In this document: one piece after another, positions 25,477 through 37,893 of the stretch
Layout: every line of letters begins with the position of its first letter
How positions within the stretch are numbered: position 1 is the first letter of the stretch
DNA from: Glycine soja
Lineage: Eukaryota > Streptophyta > Magnoliopsida > Fabales > Fabaceae
Reading direction: 5' to 3'
Assembly (NCBI RefSeq): GCF_004193775.1
Contig: NC_041019.1
Coordinates: forward strand, 15,223,020-15,287,019
Length of the DNA: 64,000 nucleotides
Translations under genes and position numbers: made by a program
The notes under the pieces: generated by a model
Told to the model about the DNA's origin: nothing
Databases searched by the model: none
Seen by the model: the letters and a program-made list of their open reading frames with translations, nothing else

Positions 25477-26455
25477 ATGGAAACCTCACCGCCTCTAGCC
25501 ACTGATAGCTTCTCATATAGCTGGTTACCAAATTGCAAACCCCTTGCAAATGACCTCAAGGAGCCTCTAAGAGAATCCACTTACAATTCCTGTGAAGGCA
25601 CCACCAATTATCCATTAATGGAAGAATGGCAAAACTTCAATTTTGATATTTCCATCACACAGTCCCCTGCTGTTCTTTCTCATGCTGATGAACTCTTCTC
25701 TAATGGCCTTATCAAACCACTATTTGCTGGCCCTTCCACATTAGAGTCTTGCGATACCACCAGAAATTCCACACAATCCAAGCCTATTTCTTCCTTTTCT
25801 TCAAGAATTGTTTCTCCAAGAACTGTGCAAATTCATCATGGTTTCCTCACAAAGTGGAAAACTTCTACTTGTAGAACCTTGAGAAACCTTTCTAGGTATG
25901 TCAACCAACTATGCCAGAAAGTTGGAAGCTCAAGGAAAAGTACTAAAGTTGATGATATTGATAAAGAAGAGTGGCTAGTTAATAGTAGCTGGAGCAGTTC
26001 ACAGCAACCATCTCCAAAATCAAACACTGTCAATCCTGTTGGTGCTTTGCTTGATCATGAGAACTCAATCTATGAAGCAGTCCTCCACTGCAAAAGATCA
26101 ATAGGTATGCTTATGCTTTTCCCAATTTTTTTAGGGTAAAATATGTTTTCGTCCTTGTACTTCCCGTAAGACTTGGTTTTTTTCCCGGAAATTCTACTTT
26201 CATCAATTTGGTCCTTGAACTTTACAAAAAACAGTGATTTTTGCCCTCTTTGCAGTGAATACTGTCTTTAATAAGGAAATAAACCTCTATTCTTCTGAAG
26301 TTCAAGACTAAATTGATCGAAGTTAAAGTAGGAGGACTAATAACATTTTTTACTGAAAGTACATGGACTAAACATATTTTAACCTTTTCTATTTCTCAAT
26401 TTGTGTATGATTTGTTAACCTTGCAAGTTAACTTTCCTGTTTTTCAGAAAGATGA
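25477..26455 (+). CDS. MAKR6-like probable membrane-associated kinase regulator
   Basis: MAKR proteins are plant plasma-membrane-associated relatives of BKI1, which bind and restrain receptor kinases. I start at METSPPLATDSFSYSWL because the SFSYSWL motif near the N terminus is the family signature. The preceding in-frame codons (from 25435) are hydrophobic and look like 5' UTR. Exon 1 (25477-26104) encodes 209 residues. A basic stretch with TKWKTSTCRTLRNLSRY and KVGSSRKSTKVDDID around residues 125-170 fits the membrane-binding basic region. The conserved end is SIYEAVLHCKRSI. Exon 1 ends at a GTATGC donor, and the acceptor CTGTTTTTCAG lies at 26447. Exon 2 contributes only Glu-Arg and a TGA, giving about 211 residues, shorter than the Arabidopsis homologue as I recall it. 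The intron carries a MITE. No internal stop: the one plausible intact host gene here. If unspliced, the frame runs 11 codons further. Confidence 0.78.
26134..26384. mobile_element. MITE inside the MAKR-like intron
   Basis: The left end GGGTAAAATATGTTTTCGTC and the right end, whose complement starts GGTTAAAATATGTTTAGTCC, form terminal inverted repeats of about 30 bp around a 251-bp non-coding body. GGGTAAAATATGTTT ends are frequent in legume MITEs. Target duplication not resolved in the T-rich flanks. Confidence 0.78.
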
Positions 26456-29400
26456 TCCCTCCTCAAATAAAAAGAAGAAAATTGTAGAGCTATTTGAAAT
26501 GGGTGGTAGCTGTTTAAGCATGGCAACTGGTTCTTTGCATCATTTCTCTCTTGTTCTTGAAAGTTATTTTTATTTCTTTGCTTAAACAAGAAGAGGTGCT
26601 TTGGCAGATACCAACTGTGGGGTTTATAAGAAATGTTGGATTGGATCCTACTGTTTCATGGTTTTGTATAGATATGAGTTATAGCACAAACTGTGTACTG
26701 TGTTCATACTAAAGATAACGACGTTTTTCTTCTTATTCTTCGCTCTTTTTTATTGCTCTCTTTAAATGCCAACAAAATTTTAGCTGGTGGAGATTTTACT
26801 GAAAGTGCTTCTAAGAACCACTTAATAAGGTTACTTGAGGCCTTGAACATGAACTTATAGCACACACATACTCCAAGAGAACAGGATGTCTAAATTATGA
26901 ACCATGATAAGAGCATTTACTTCAATAAGAGCTGCCACTAAGAAATAACAGGCTTTTTTGGCTAACAAAGAATACCAAAGGGCCTTCTCAAGGCCCCTTT
27001 TAAATGTTACTTATGCTTTTGTGGAAACCTCTTGTGCCATGGTGAGACAAGGTAAGAAGACAAGACATGGAGTGCTGCATATACATATATACATACATAT
27101 ATATATATATATAGTATCATATTTGATTGCTCCCTTGTCAGAATTGTCACTAGTGGATATTTTTCCTTGCTACCAACAACCACTAGGGTACTTTGTCAAT
27201 TCAAAAGTAGGATCTTATTCTCCAGGTGTGAAGTAGCTAGGGAATGTTTGCAATAGAAAGCAAGTCACCAGGGGAGAGACTCCACTGGAGTCTGAACCAT
27301 TTTGGCAAGCGACAAACTGAGTAAACGTCAACCAATATGTTAAACTTTGTTTTCCAGCTCTGTTGATGATGTGTGGAAACTTTGATTTGCATTTTATCTT
27401 TAACTGATACAACTATTAAATCATAACTATACCGTATTATTTTAATCTTATCAAAATTGAATAACAATAAGAATAAAATTAAAAGAAAATAAATTATACA
27501 TTCATATTGTAAAGGGTCATGTATTCATTTATTTTTATAATAATTATTTTAAAAATTATATAAATTTTTATTTATTTTTATAATAATTATTTTAAAAATC
27601 ATATAAATTATAATCCGTGATTGATTAATAGTTTAAAACTATTTCATAGCTCAATTTTTTTTTATTGTTAATCAATTAAAAATCAACTTACTTTTAGGAC
27701 AATTATTATCAAAATTAACAAATTTATCAAACATATTAATTTGTACGTGTAAAGAAAACTTCAGTCAGTCAAGACATGCCCTTTTTCTCAGTTTTAAATT
27801 AATGCAAGATTTTGTAAATATATTTTATATGATAGGAATTTTTAATCTAGTTGTGACTTTTTGTTGTTGCCTTGTATGAAAATCATGATCCAATATTTGA
27901 AATCACAAATTAACATGTTTAGTTTGATGTCAACAAGAAGAAAATCGTGAATTAGTGAGGGAAAATTTTTCTTTCTAATTCGTCTAGGAAGGATTAGAGA
28001 GGGAAAACATAAGTCACGTATGTATTGTGAGGGAATAATAAAGGATAACCGGAGGAAACATAAGTCATGTAGTGCGAGTGAATAATGAGAAATTTTGGCA
28101 AAAGAATAGTGAAGGATTAACGGGAGCATGTTGTGAGGAATTAGCATGGGATTAACGCAGACAATTAAGTAACACTTTCGGTGATAGATAACGAGAGCTT
28201 GGCAAAGGACATTTTGCAAGGAATAGTAAGAGAATTTGTTTGTGGCTAATTAGCAACTTGGATTTAATGAGAGAACGGTTCTTCACTAATAACGAGGATT
28301 TGTAAGGGACTGTTCTCTCACTAATTTGCATTTTTCTTGTGTCCCTCAGCAATTAATTCATGTCAATATGAAAAGTAGGAATTAATTTTTGTTGAGAACA
28401 TGAACACATATAAAATAGATATTTTTTTAATATAATTTATTTTATACTTAAAGTTAAAATTTAAATCCTAAATTACTTAAAATTAAGGAATATAAGTCGT
28501 GAACACTTACACCATTTGTAAATTTTTTTTTTCAAGAGGTACAATACAGGAACTTTCCAAATGTTACTTATGCGTATTATTTACTCACTTGATTTTGTCG
28601 ATTTATGTGTCTTTGATTAGAATCCAAACACATACTTTGTGTGGGATATGAAATCAAAATTTAGAAAAGAGGAAGAGATAAAATGAGCGTACAAAAATAT
28701 GGTTTTTGTAAAAAGGTTATTCCAAATAAACATTTAAATATGAAAACTGGAAAATAAAATAAACGAGTTTTAGGATAAATTTAGCATTAGAGGGTATTAG
28801 CTCAAATTCAACATTAAATTTAATCTCCGAAAATAATTAATGAAAAAAATCCAAAAATTCATTATTTGTTGTACATTGGGAAAAAAAAAACCATGAAATT
28901 TCCGTGTATCATATCCCTCTAAACACTTGAAAGCTTGTAAAACCAAATAACATAAATTACACCTTTTGAAATACTCTCATATGGACAGCACTTTTGAGAT
29001 AAATTTAGTCGGTAGACACGTGTTAAACAATGTAAAAAAAAAAATGACTTTGACATACACAAATATAAATTTATCATGTGGGTGAGATCGTAGGAGTGAT
29101 GGCAATATATAATCTTATATTTTTTTAATCTTAAACAAATTAAGAATAATTCTATATAAAATCATTTTTGACTATTTATATAAAATTAAATTATATATAA
29201 GATTAAGTTTTCTCGTGCTCACATGAGACTTTTGAGATACCCTTGTATTAATTAAGGAAGACAAGGAGGGCACGAAGGAGAAATAATGTTGGAGAAATAA
29301 TTCATGCAGTTCTTCATTCTTTGTTTTCTTTATAAGAGTTGTTGCTTCCTTATCTATTATGAATCGCTAGAAAGTGACGTGATTATCACTTTGCATCTTG

Positions 29401-32084
29401 AAACGTTGCCTATTGTCAGTGAGGACAATATGTCGCTGCATTGTATATACTTGTGCTCATAGAAATACTACCCATCCTACTCACACGTATCCTTTGTTCA
29501 AATTGGTTGAAAATAATCTATTTTCTTTCTCTTATTGAAAATTGACACGACCTTAAAAAAGTCTCTCTCGAAAACTAACATTTTCGGTTTTTTTATGAAT
29601 TTAATATTTATAACTAGTAGGTATTTATTTACATTACACGTTTTTTTTTTAATGTAAGAAATAAATTCAGTTAAACAATATTTTTCTCCTTTTTTGAATT
29701 TCTTTAACCAATACTTCCTATTCTTCAATCAACATTCAATATAACAAGATATTTGTAAATAATCCATAAATTAAAATATAATTATATCAACTTTTCAGTT
29801 TTTTCAAATTAAAAATTTACATTTTCTTTATATATTTTAATCTATTTTTACCGTTATTAAAATATTTTTCATTAATTAATTTGAGAGTGTCTCCTAATTT
29901 TACCACTTTCTTTCATATTGCAATTCATACGTTACATCTTCCCATGAAGGTATGAAACGCAAATGTACTTTCAACCTACAATCTTCATTTCACAAACTGC
30001 AGAAGACAAGAACACACACTTGTAGCATTTGCAATATGAAAATCCATTTATCCACGTGAACTACACGTGCATTGTTATCAAAGTTGTGATTAGAGACAAT
30101 CACAAATGTACTATTCTTCTGGAAACAATTTTCTCTTCTACAAGGATATATGGACACCTCAACCTCGTGAAAGGTCCCATCAAATTTAAGAAACAACTTT
30201 GGGACCATTTCTTACAATTCATGTTATTATATATTGTCTTGCCACGAAAAGAAAATGTTTATATGGCTCACAGAATTAAACTAGTTCAATACGACAAACA
30301 GGTGTATTAAAGGAATGTTCTGGATTATAAGCTCCTTGATTGTCCTACAATTTTCAGAACAATTTATGTTTATATACTTTCATTATTCTCTTGTCGGCTC
30401 TATCGTTTTCTTTCGGAACATGTGTTTCAGCTTTTGTTCATCTTTGTTATGTCCATTTTCATATATCTTCTCTCTCATTACTGAGACATTCTTGTGCATT
30501 TTTTGTTTATATTTTTTTAGGACAATTAAACCCCTAGATTCAAGGTTAGTGAGGAAATAAGTTGAATAAAATAAAAATGAATACAATTCTTGTTTATGTT
30601 TAATTAAATTTGGTTTTGATATATTAAAAGGAAAGGCGAAGTCTTGTTTTCTTGTACAATCACCTTAAAATGTGTTTAAAACTTTAGATCTAAAATGGTA
30701 ATAAAGGAATAGGGCTTTTTATAAAACAGGCTTTTACTTGAACATGTATAAATTTTGAACAAATGATTCAACCTCCATATAATTCAATTACAAGTGTCAA
30801 AATGTTAAATTTAAATCTAAGTTTCTTAAGTTAAAAAAAAATTGGGTTGTTTCTACTCTCGGCCTTATTTAATTTGAAAGGGAAAAAAAAAAAAAGAGGA
30901 TTTGTGCCTAAAATTTTCTTTTTAGTCATATTTGTGCCAAAGCAAATGTAGTTTAGTGGAATCAGGAAAAAAAATTGGTTATTAGTCATACTTGTGCTAA
31001 ATCAAATGTCTCAACCCTTTTAAGGGAAAGAAAAGGAATTTTAAAATTTTTGTTTAATTAAAATGGCTTAAGTTGAATTCGGCATAGTAGGAGAAAGAAT
31101 TCAATAAATAGTTTCAATTTAAATTGGGTTATAACAAAGTTTTGCGAAAAGATCAAATTGATCCCACCAACAAAGAGCAAATCAATAAAATCAAGAACCA
31201 TAAGTTTCACCTATTTACCTTCTGTGTAGCTTTGACATGAAAAAAATTTGATCTACACGCATTTCCCACTCTATGCCTCAGAATCATTTTTGCCATGAAA
31301 TGAAGAAACTTGAATTTTAATTCCTCCAAGCAAGGTTGCTGAAAAAAATTAATTTTTAAAAAATAACTATAACTATAATTAATTTTATATAACTAGTAAT
31401 ATAAAAGTAGTTATAAACTATAACGGCTGATTATTTTAGCTAACTTATTTTTATTTAACAAATAAATATAGTTACAAAACTATAACTAATTTTTTAGAAA
31501 TAATTATTTTAAACAATTTATTTTTATTCATTCATAATCAGTTATATAATTAATTTTAGATATAACTAAATATATAACTAGTTTATTCATAATCAATTAT
31601 ATATCCGTATTTTAAAAAAATATCAAATTATAACTAGTTATATAAAATTAGTTATGATTATACTTATAATACTTACTCTAGTTATTTATTAGTTACGATT
31701 ACAGTTATGTAAATACACAAATCATGAACACCCCTACCTCCAAGGATGAAAGAAAACCAAACATAGTACATGCATGGGACAAACAATATGAACACAAACT
31801 AATACCAAAGAGGTACCCAGTTGATTGTAATTAAAACAAGTAAATAATAAAACAAGTAAGAAATAAAGACAAACTTAAAATAATAAATATAATATAGATC
31901 AGGAAAAGGTGACAGAGTCTCCTAATTAGATTATATTATATTATATTAGAAAAAAAAAGACGATTAAAGAAATACACAATTATAAGAGTAACTAGTAAGC
32001 GGAAGGAAAGATCGATTTAGATAGATAGAGGGTACTCATCAAGTGGAAAGTTATTTCATTTAAGAAAAATATAGAATATGATGA
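26456..32084. other. no gene recognised over 5.6 kb
   Basis: The first part is the 3' flank of the MAKR-like gene. A (TA)n run sits at about 27078-27112. Frames such as those at 27842-28352 and 30029-30560 have no family motifs and a composition like the surrounding DNA. At 31340-31720 there is a cluster of near-palindromic AACTAGTTATA-type motifs, probably a decayed MITE or AT-rich satellite. Confidence 0.55.
31340..31720. repeat. cluster of palindromic ATAACTAGTTAT-like motifs
   Basis: At least six variants of TATAACTA / TAGTTATA alternate on both strands in 380 bp, giving potential for stem-loops. Element class not determined. Confidence 0.5.
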
Positions 32085-32119
32085 TCCCAGACTCTTTTTT
32101 TTTAAAAAAAAAAAAACAA

Positions 32120-33104
32120 AGAAGAACTGTTTAGGTTTTCTGGATATTAAGCCGAGTACTTAAGATCACTACAATCCCACTCTTTGGGTCGTACGAAGAT
32201 CTTATTTTCCTCCAAGCACCAGCCTACCCATAAAGGACTTCCATTGTTTTCGAAAATAGATATCAAGGGCACACCTTTGCAGGCTTACAAATCCCAGGTT
32301 TTCTTAAAAAAAAATAAGCTGAAATAAAGTAAATATATGGGTTCTAAATCGTATTCGTATTTTCTAAATGAAGATAACTAAGGCCCCTTGAGGGTGCCTT
32401 CGAAAAATTTAGCCGGTCATAGTAGATAACATACTTATAAATAGATCGACGAAAAAAAAGGGAAGAAGGGGAGATACGAAGAACACTGGATATTATTGCT
32501 CGTAACAAACTATTACAAACATTTTTCTTCTCTTTCTCTCACTATCTTTCTGGTGTCTGTGTGTGTTTGCAACTGAGCTTCGAGGCTCTTTATATAGAGA
32601 AAGATGAAGCAATAAAACAAAAGGCCCCTTTAGTCAAGAATAGTAAAATTACTATTCCTTTACTTTGTCACAGGGCCTATTTTTACGACAGCTGTTTATG
32701 AAAAGACTCAATGTTAGAATCTTAGTAAAAGAAAAGATTCTTGCTTTTAGCTTATAGTTGTATCTTGCCAGGATGTGTCTTTCTTCTGATCAACTCTTTG
32801 ATGACTTTGTAACAATAACATTTTCTTCTTCTTGGGTGTTCCCGGAGAAGAAAATGTCTGACGAGTCTTCCATGGAAAGATAAATGGAGGAGTTTGTTGT
32901 CCGTGACAACCATTGGCCTCATAAATCTCTTTATCCTTCTTCTCCTTTTGGAAGAATTGAACCAATTTATTGTTATGATCAACTTGGAAGGGTATAAAAA
33001 ACTTCCCATTGTATGCTGGCTGGAAGAGCTTTGTATCATGGGTCTCTCTTATTAGGTCAAAATCTCGTTTGTCTGATTCTGAGAAAAACCATTGGTACCC
33101 TAAC
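32120..33104 (-). other. promoter/leader plus ORF end resembling a pararetrovirus (caulimovirid) intergenic region, tentative
   Basis: On the minus strand, a reading frame (about 33104-32744, QPAYNGKFFIPFQVDHNNK and a Lys-rich end KKKKMLLLQ) stops. It is followed 150 bases later by a strong TATA box and a long stop-rich leader (32580-32120). An ORF end, a 35S-like TATA and a long leader is the arrangement of caulimovirid genomes, and endogenous copies exist in legume genomes. I did not recognise the protein fragment and found no Met-tRNA primer site, so this could equally be an LTR fragment or a host promoter. No complete viral gene is present. Confidence 0.27.
32588..32597 (-). promoter_or_regulatory. 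TATA box of the 32-kb promoter-like region
   Basis: The minus strand reads TCTATATAAAGAG, followed about 30 bases later by CA-rich, then GA-rich leader sequence. Confidence 0.45.
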
Positions 33105-33168
33105 CATTAGAATTATATTTCAATATTTTGTGAATGCCATGTACAACTATGTCTTTTCTGTGCAGGAT

Positions 33169-34420
33169 TCCTTTGAGGAGCAGGTGACACAAGGATTCTT
33201 CGTCCCTCATGGACGTCGGGATGTTCTCACCACTGCTATATGACGTCTAGAGCACCCTGGACGTGTCCGTGCTGCTGGAGTCGGTGTCACCATCAAGCAA
33301 TACTTCGGATCGGCTCCACGGATGTCCCGCAGCTCTTCCTCCCTGCCTCCTGAAGAATTGCAGCAACTGGCCCAGCAAATCAGGAACCAGCCAGAGGAGT
33401 CGATCACAAAAAAAGTGACTCGGCAGCTCATGGTATCGTTCTGCCAGATGCAGTCTTAGTTTCAATCCTAGATGCAATCTCAGGGACTTGCACTGCCTCC
33501 GGAGCCTCTGGTTGGTCCCTCAAGTCCTCGAGTAAGCACAAAGGAGAGTTGTGTTGATCCCTCAGGAAACAATCCTGAGACGGATGACTCAGATAGGTGC
33601 GGCTTGTACATCAAAGCAAATCCTTCCCGCCTGGTTGCCCTGGGGAGAGTTTATGAGGGATCCACTGTTGTTCATAACACTCCTTTGTTGCCCGGCCAAG
33701 TAAAGGTGGGTGTAGAGGAGGTTAAAGATCCAGATGCTGCAGTTCCTGTACCCACTAATGAGGTTTCCTTAGTTGGGTAGGCAATTCACACCTTTCTTGC
33801 TTGGCTGACACATTTGGTCAAGTCTTTATCACAGCAGGTACTTTACTCTTACTATATGTTTCTTATTTTTCAATTAATTCATTCAGTGTGCCTCAAATTA
33901 GGCCATTTAACTTTTTTTCATGAACAACCTGTTGTGTCTCTGGCAAAACCACCTCAAAAGCCGAATTCGGAGGTCGATGATCCACTTTATCTGATGACAT
34001 TGACCATCCCAGAGCTTTTCTTGAGGCCTTACCAGGTTACATGGGATGCCACCGTGTTCGGGGTCTTTAATCCAGACTTCCTGCTCTATATAAAGCACGA
34101 AGACCTCTCCGAAATCGCACATGGTGGTTAATGTCTCAGCATATCAGTGTTACAGTTGTGGATTCTGTAAGTCATTTTTTATTACTTTTAATTACCTAAG
34201 TTATTGCTTTCAATTCATAAATATTTAACTTTGACTTAACATAAACAAGCATCTGACTGAATCAAGTACGCGAGTGGGGAATTCTGATATCTATGGATTC
34301 CTCGAGCCACAGTCCATTCAAAGGTCTGGGCAATCGCAGTTTGAGACTGAAAGTTACATAAAGAGTTGGATGCAGAGTTCAAAACGTGATGTCTACCTTG
34401 GAGCCTACCTGAATGGGTAA
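33169..34420 (+). pseudogene. CACTA-associated plant protein, N-terminal exons (with unit 1 continues into C48 domain)
   Basis: The exon after TCTGTGCAG (33169-33837) contains QGFFVPHGRRDVL, LEHPGRVRAAGVGVTIKQYF, LVALGRVYEGSTVVHNTPL and VPVPTNEVSLVG, typical of the CACTA protein found beside TNP2 in dicots. Next exon about 33915-34167: PLYLMTLTIPELFLRPYQV, NPDFLLYIKHEDLSEIAHGG. Next, from about 34250: HLTESSTRVGNSDIYGF and YIKSWMQSSKRDVYLGAYL, with donor GTAAGT at 34421. In-frame stops: TGA 33241-33243, TAG 33457-33459, TAG 33469-33471, TAG 33778-33780 and TAA after HGG at about 34130. Several are CAG/CAA to TAG/TAA changes. Function of the intact protein is presumably DNA binding or SUMO-protease-like processing; unproven. 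Confidence 0.85.
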
Positions 34421-35091
34421 GTCACACAAAATAACTGAATTTAATTAATGTTTACTAATATACTAACCCATATTCCTCCCCACTGTAGCGGACACTGGCA
34501 GATGGTGGTCATCGTGCCCAAGGAACACCTAGTTGTCTGGTTTTGTTCATTGCATAACAGGCCAGACAACTACCTTAAGGGGATCATTAACAAGTCAGTG
34601 TTCTTTTCAATGCATTTGCATTCAAATACCTCAACAACACCACTTTTTAATTGTTACTCGCCTGGAACAGTGCTTTAAAAGGTCTTGATAATGCTCCACA
34701 ACCTAAATCAAAGGCTCCTGCTAGGTGGATTGTCATCAAGGTACGTCATTTACATAAAACTTCCACTTATATATACTTCTTATGTCTCTGTACACTAATT
34801 GTTTAATTAATATCCAATTTTCATTATGTATTTAGTGTAATAGACAAAAAGGAAGTACTGAGTGCGGCTATTATGTCATGCACTGGATGTCCACCATCAT
34901 TTTAGGAAGTTTCAGGAATAACTGGGAAGCGGTACGTTTATTTCAAACAAATTCGGTTTTTTTATCAACTTATTATCATTTATTTCATGATGCAATATTT
35001 TAACGATCCTAGACCATTGGATCTAGAGAGATTAAAGGTGTTGCGGATCCAGTGGACACAATATTATCTCCGAGTTAGAGCTCAGAGCTAG
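34289..35091 (+). pseudogene. C48/Ulp1-like peptidase domain, array unit 1
   Basis: Ulp1-type cysteine peptidases cleave SUMO-like tails with a His-Asp-Cys triad. Exons: to 34420 (IYGFLEPQSIQ); 34490-34591 (GGHWQMVVIVPKEHLVVWFC and LHNRPDNYLKGIIN), holding the likely His and the acidic partner; 34671-34740 (ALKGLDNAPQPKSK, ARWIVIK); and 34834-34931 (NRQKGSTECGYYVMHWMSTI), where ECGYY carries the nucleophile Cys. A final exon, NDPRPLDLERLKVLRIQWTQ, ends at 35091. The acceptor of this last exon is mutated: GCAA at 34992-34995, where the relative at 63.8 kb has GCAG. Unit 1 alone is joined to the upstream exons and keeps Gly before the His. Confidence 0.85.
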
Positions 35092-35689
35092 GATTTAGGG
35101 ACATTAAGTTTAGCTTAGTTTACTTTGGTTTAACATTTCCTATGTAATTTGAACATTGAATTCATTTGTTGATAGTTGTTCATAATAAATCAATTATTCA
35201 ATGTTTATTGTGATTAAAACTGCTTCAAAGTAGAATAAAATGTTTATTTGCTGTGAATTGGGTCTGAAATTGCATTTTACAGGTATAATTTTGGGTTTAT
35301 TGTAAAAACAAAAAGTTTATATAAAAAAAACTTGAAAACAACATCGGTTATTTAGAAAAACTGATGTCATCATGCACCTTAACATTGGTTTTTCAAAAAA
35401 CCGATGTTGGTTATTTCTAATAACATCGGTTATTTATACATAACCGATGTTAATGTACAAACGTTAACATCAGTTATTTATAAATAACCGATGTTAATAT
35501 ACAAACTTTAACATCGGTTATTTATAAATAACTGATGTTATATATAACTAACTACAGCAAAATAAGTGTATAGATGATGGACGTTCACATCGGTTATACA
35601 TGAAAAATCGATGTTAATATATTAGTTAACATCGGTTTTCTATAGAAAACCAATGTTAATGTATTACATTAACCGATGTTGAGACTGAA

Positions 35690-36492
35690 ATCTATGGATT
35701 CCTCGAGCCACAGTCCATTCAAAGGTCTGGGCAATCGCAGTTTGAGACTGAAAGTTACATAAAGAGTTGGATGCAGAGTTCAAAACGTGATGTCTACCTT
35801 GGAGCCTACCTGAATGGGTAAGTCACACAAAATAACTGAATTTAATTAATGTTTACTAATATACTAACCCATATTCCTCCCCACTGTAGCAGACACTGGC
35901 AGATGGTGGTCATCGTGCCCAAGGAACACCTAGTTGTCTGGTTTTGTTCATTGCATAACAGGCCAGACAACTACCTTAAGGGGATCATTAACAAGTCAGT
36001 GTTCTTTTCAATGCATTTGCATTCAAATACCTCAACAACACCACTTTTTAATTGTTACTCGCCTGGAACAGTGCTTTAAAAGGTCTTGATGATGCTCCAC
36101 AACCTAAATCAAAGGCTCCTGCTAGGTGGATTGTCATCAAGGTACGTCATTTACATAAAACTTCCACTTATATATACTTCTTATGTCTCTGTACACTAAT
36201 TGTTTAATTAATATCCAATTTTCATTATGTATTTAGTGTAATAGACAAAAAGGAAGTACTGAGTGCGGCTATTATGTCATGCACTGGATGTCCACCATCA
36301 TTTTAGGAAGTTTCAGGAATAACTGGGAAGCGGTACGTTTATTTCAAACAAATTCGGTTTTTTTATCAACTTATTATCATTTATTTCATGATGCAATATT
36401 TTAACGATCCTAGACCATTGGATCTAGAGAGATTAAAGGTGTTGCGGATCCAGTGGACACAATATTATCTCCGAGTTAGAGCTCAGAGCTAG
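35690..36492 (+). pseudogene. C48-like domain, array unit 2
   Basis: A copy of unit 1 without upstream exons. The codon before the His is AGA (Arg, giving GRHWQ) instead of GGA, and GATGATG replaces GATAATG. TTTAGCTTAG is retained as in units 1 and 6. Same lost acceptor in the last exon. Confidence 0.85.
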
Positions 36493-37090
36493 GATTTAGG
36501 GACATTAAGTTTAGCTTAGTTTACTTTGGTTTAACATTTCCTATGTAATTTGAACATTGAATTCATTTGTTGATAGTTGTTCATAATAAATCAATTATTC
36601 AATGTTTATTGTGATTAAAACTGCTTCAAAGTAGAATAAAATGTTTATTTGCTGTGAATTGGGTCTGAAATTGCATTTTACAGGTATAATTTTGGGTTTA
36701 TTGTAAAAACAAAAAGTTTATATAAAAAAAACTTGAAAACAACATCGGTTATTTAGAAAAACTGATGTCATCATGCACCTTAACATTGGTTTTTCAAAAA
36801 ACCGATGTTGGTTATTTCTAATAACATCGGTTATTTATACATAACCGATGTTAATGTACAAACGTTAACATCAGTTATTTATAAATAACCGATGTTAATA
36901 TACAAACTTTAACATCGGTTATTTATAAATAACTGATGTTATATATAACTAACTACAGCAAAATAAGTGTATAGATGATGGACGTTCACATCGGTTATAC
37001 ATGAAAAATCGATGTTAATATATTAGTTAACATCGGTTTTCTATAGAAAACCAATGTTAATGTATTACATTAACCGATGTTGAGACTGAA

Positions 37091-37893
37091 ATCTATGGAT
37101 TCCTCGAGCCACAGTCCATTCAAAGGTCTGGGCAATCGCAGTTTGAGACTGAAAGTTACATAAAGAGTTGGATGCAGAGTTCAAAACGTGATGTCTACCT
37201 TGGAGCCTACCTGAATGGGTAAGTCACACAAAATAACTGAATTTAATTAATGTTTACTAATATACTAACCCATATTCCTCCCCACTGTAGCAGACACTGG
37301 CAGATGGTGGTCATCGTGCCCAAGGAACACCTAGTTGTCTGGTTTTGTTCATTGCATAACAGGCCAGACAACTACCTTAAGGGGATCATTAACAAGTCAG
37401 TGTTCTTTTCAATGCATTTGCATTCAAATACCTCAACAACACCACTTTTTAATTGTTACTCGCCTGGAACAGTGCTTTAAAAGGTCTTGATGATGCTCCA
37501 CAACCTAAATCAAAGGCTCCTGCTAGGTGGATTGTCATCAAGGTACGTCATTTACATAAAACTTCCACTTATATATACTTCTTATGTCTCTGTACACTAA
37601 TTGTTTAATTAATATCCAATTTTCATTATGTATTTAGTGTAATAGACAAAAAGGAAGTACTGAGTGCGGCTATTATGTCATGCACTGGATGTCCACCATC
37701 ATTTTAGGAAGTTTCAGGAATAACTGGGAAGCGGTACGTTTATTTCAAACAAATTCGGTTTTTTTATCAACTTATTATCATTTATTTCATGATGCAATAT
37801 TTTAACGATCCTAGACCATTGGATCTAGAGAGATTAAAGGTGTTGCGGATCCAGTGGACACAATATTATCTCCGAGTTAGAGCTCAGAGCTAG
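37091..37893 (+). pseudogene. C48-like domain, array unit 3
   Basis: As unit 2 but with TTTAGATTAG in the 3' spacer (about 37912), a variant shared only with units 4 and 5. Confidence 0.85.

Noticed and set aside
33207..33477. Minus-strand frames opposite the CACTA exon
   Set aside because: They are shadows of the GC-richer plus-strand exon, which has the recognisable family motifs.
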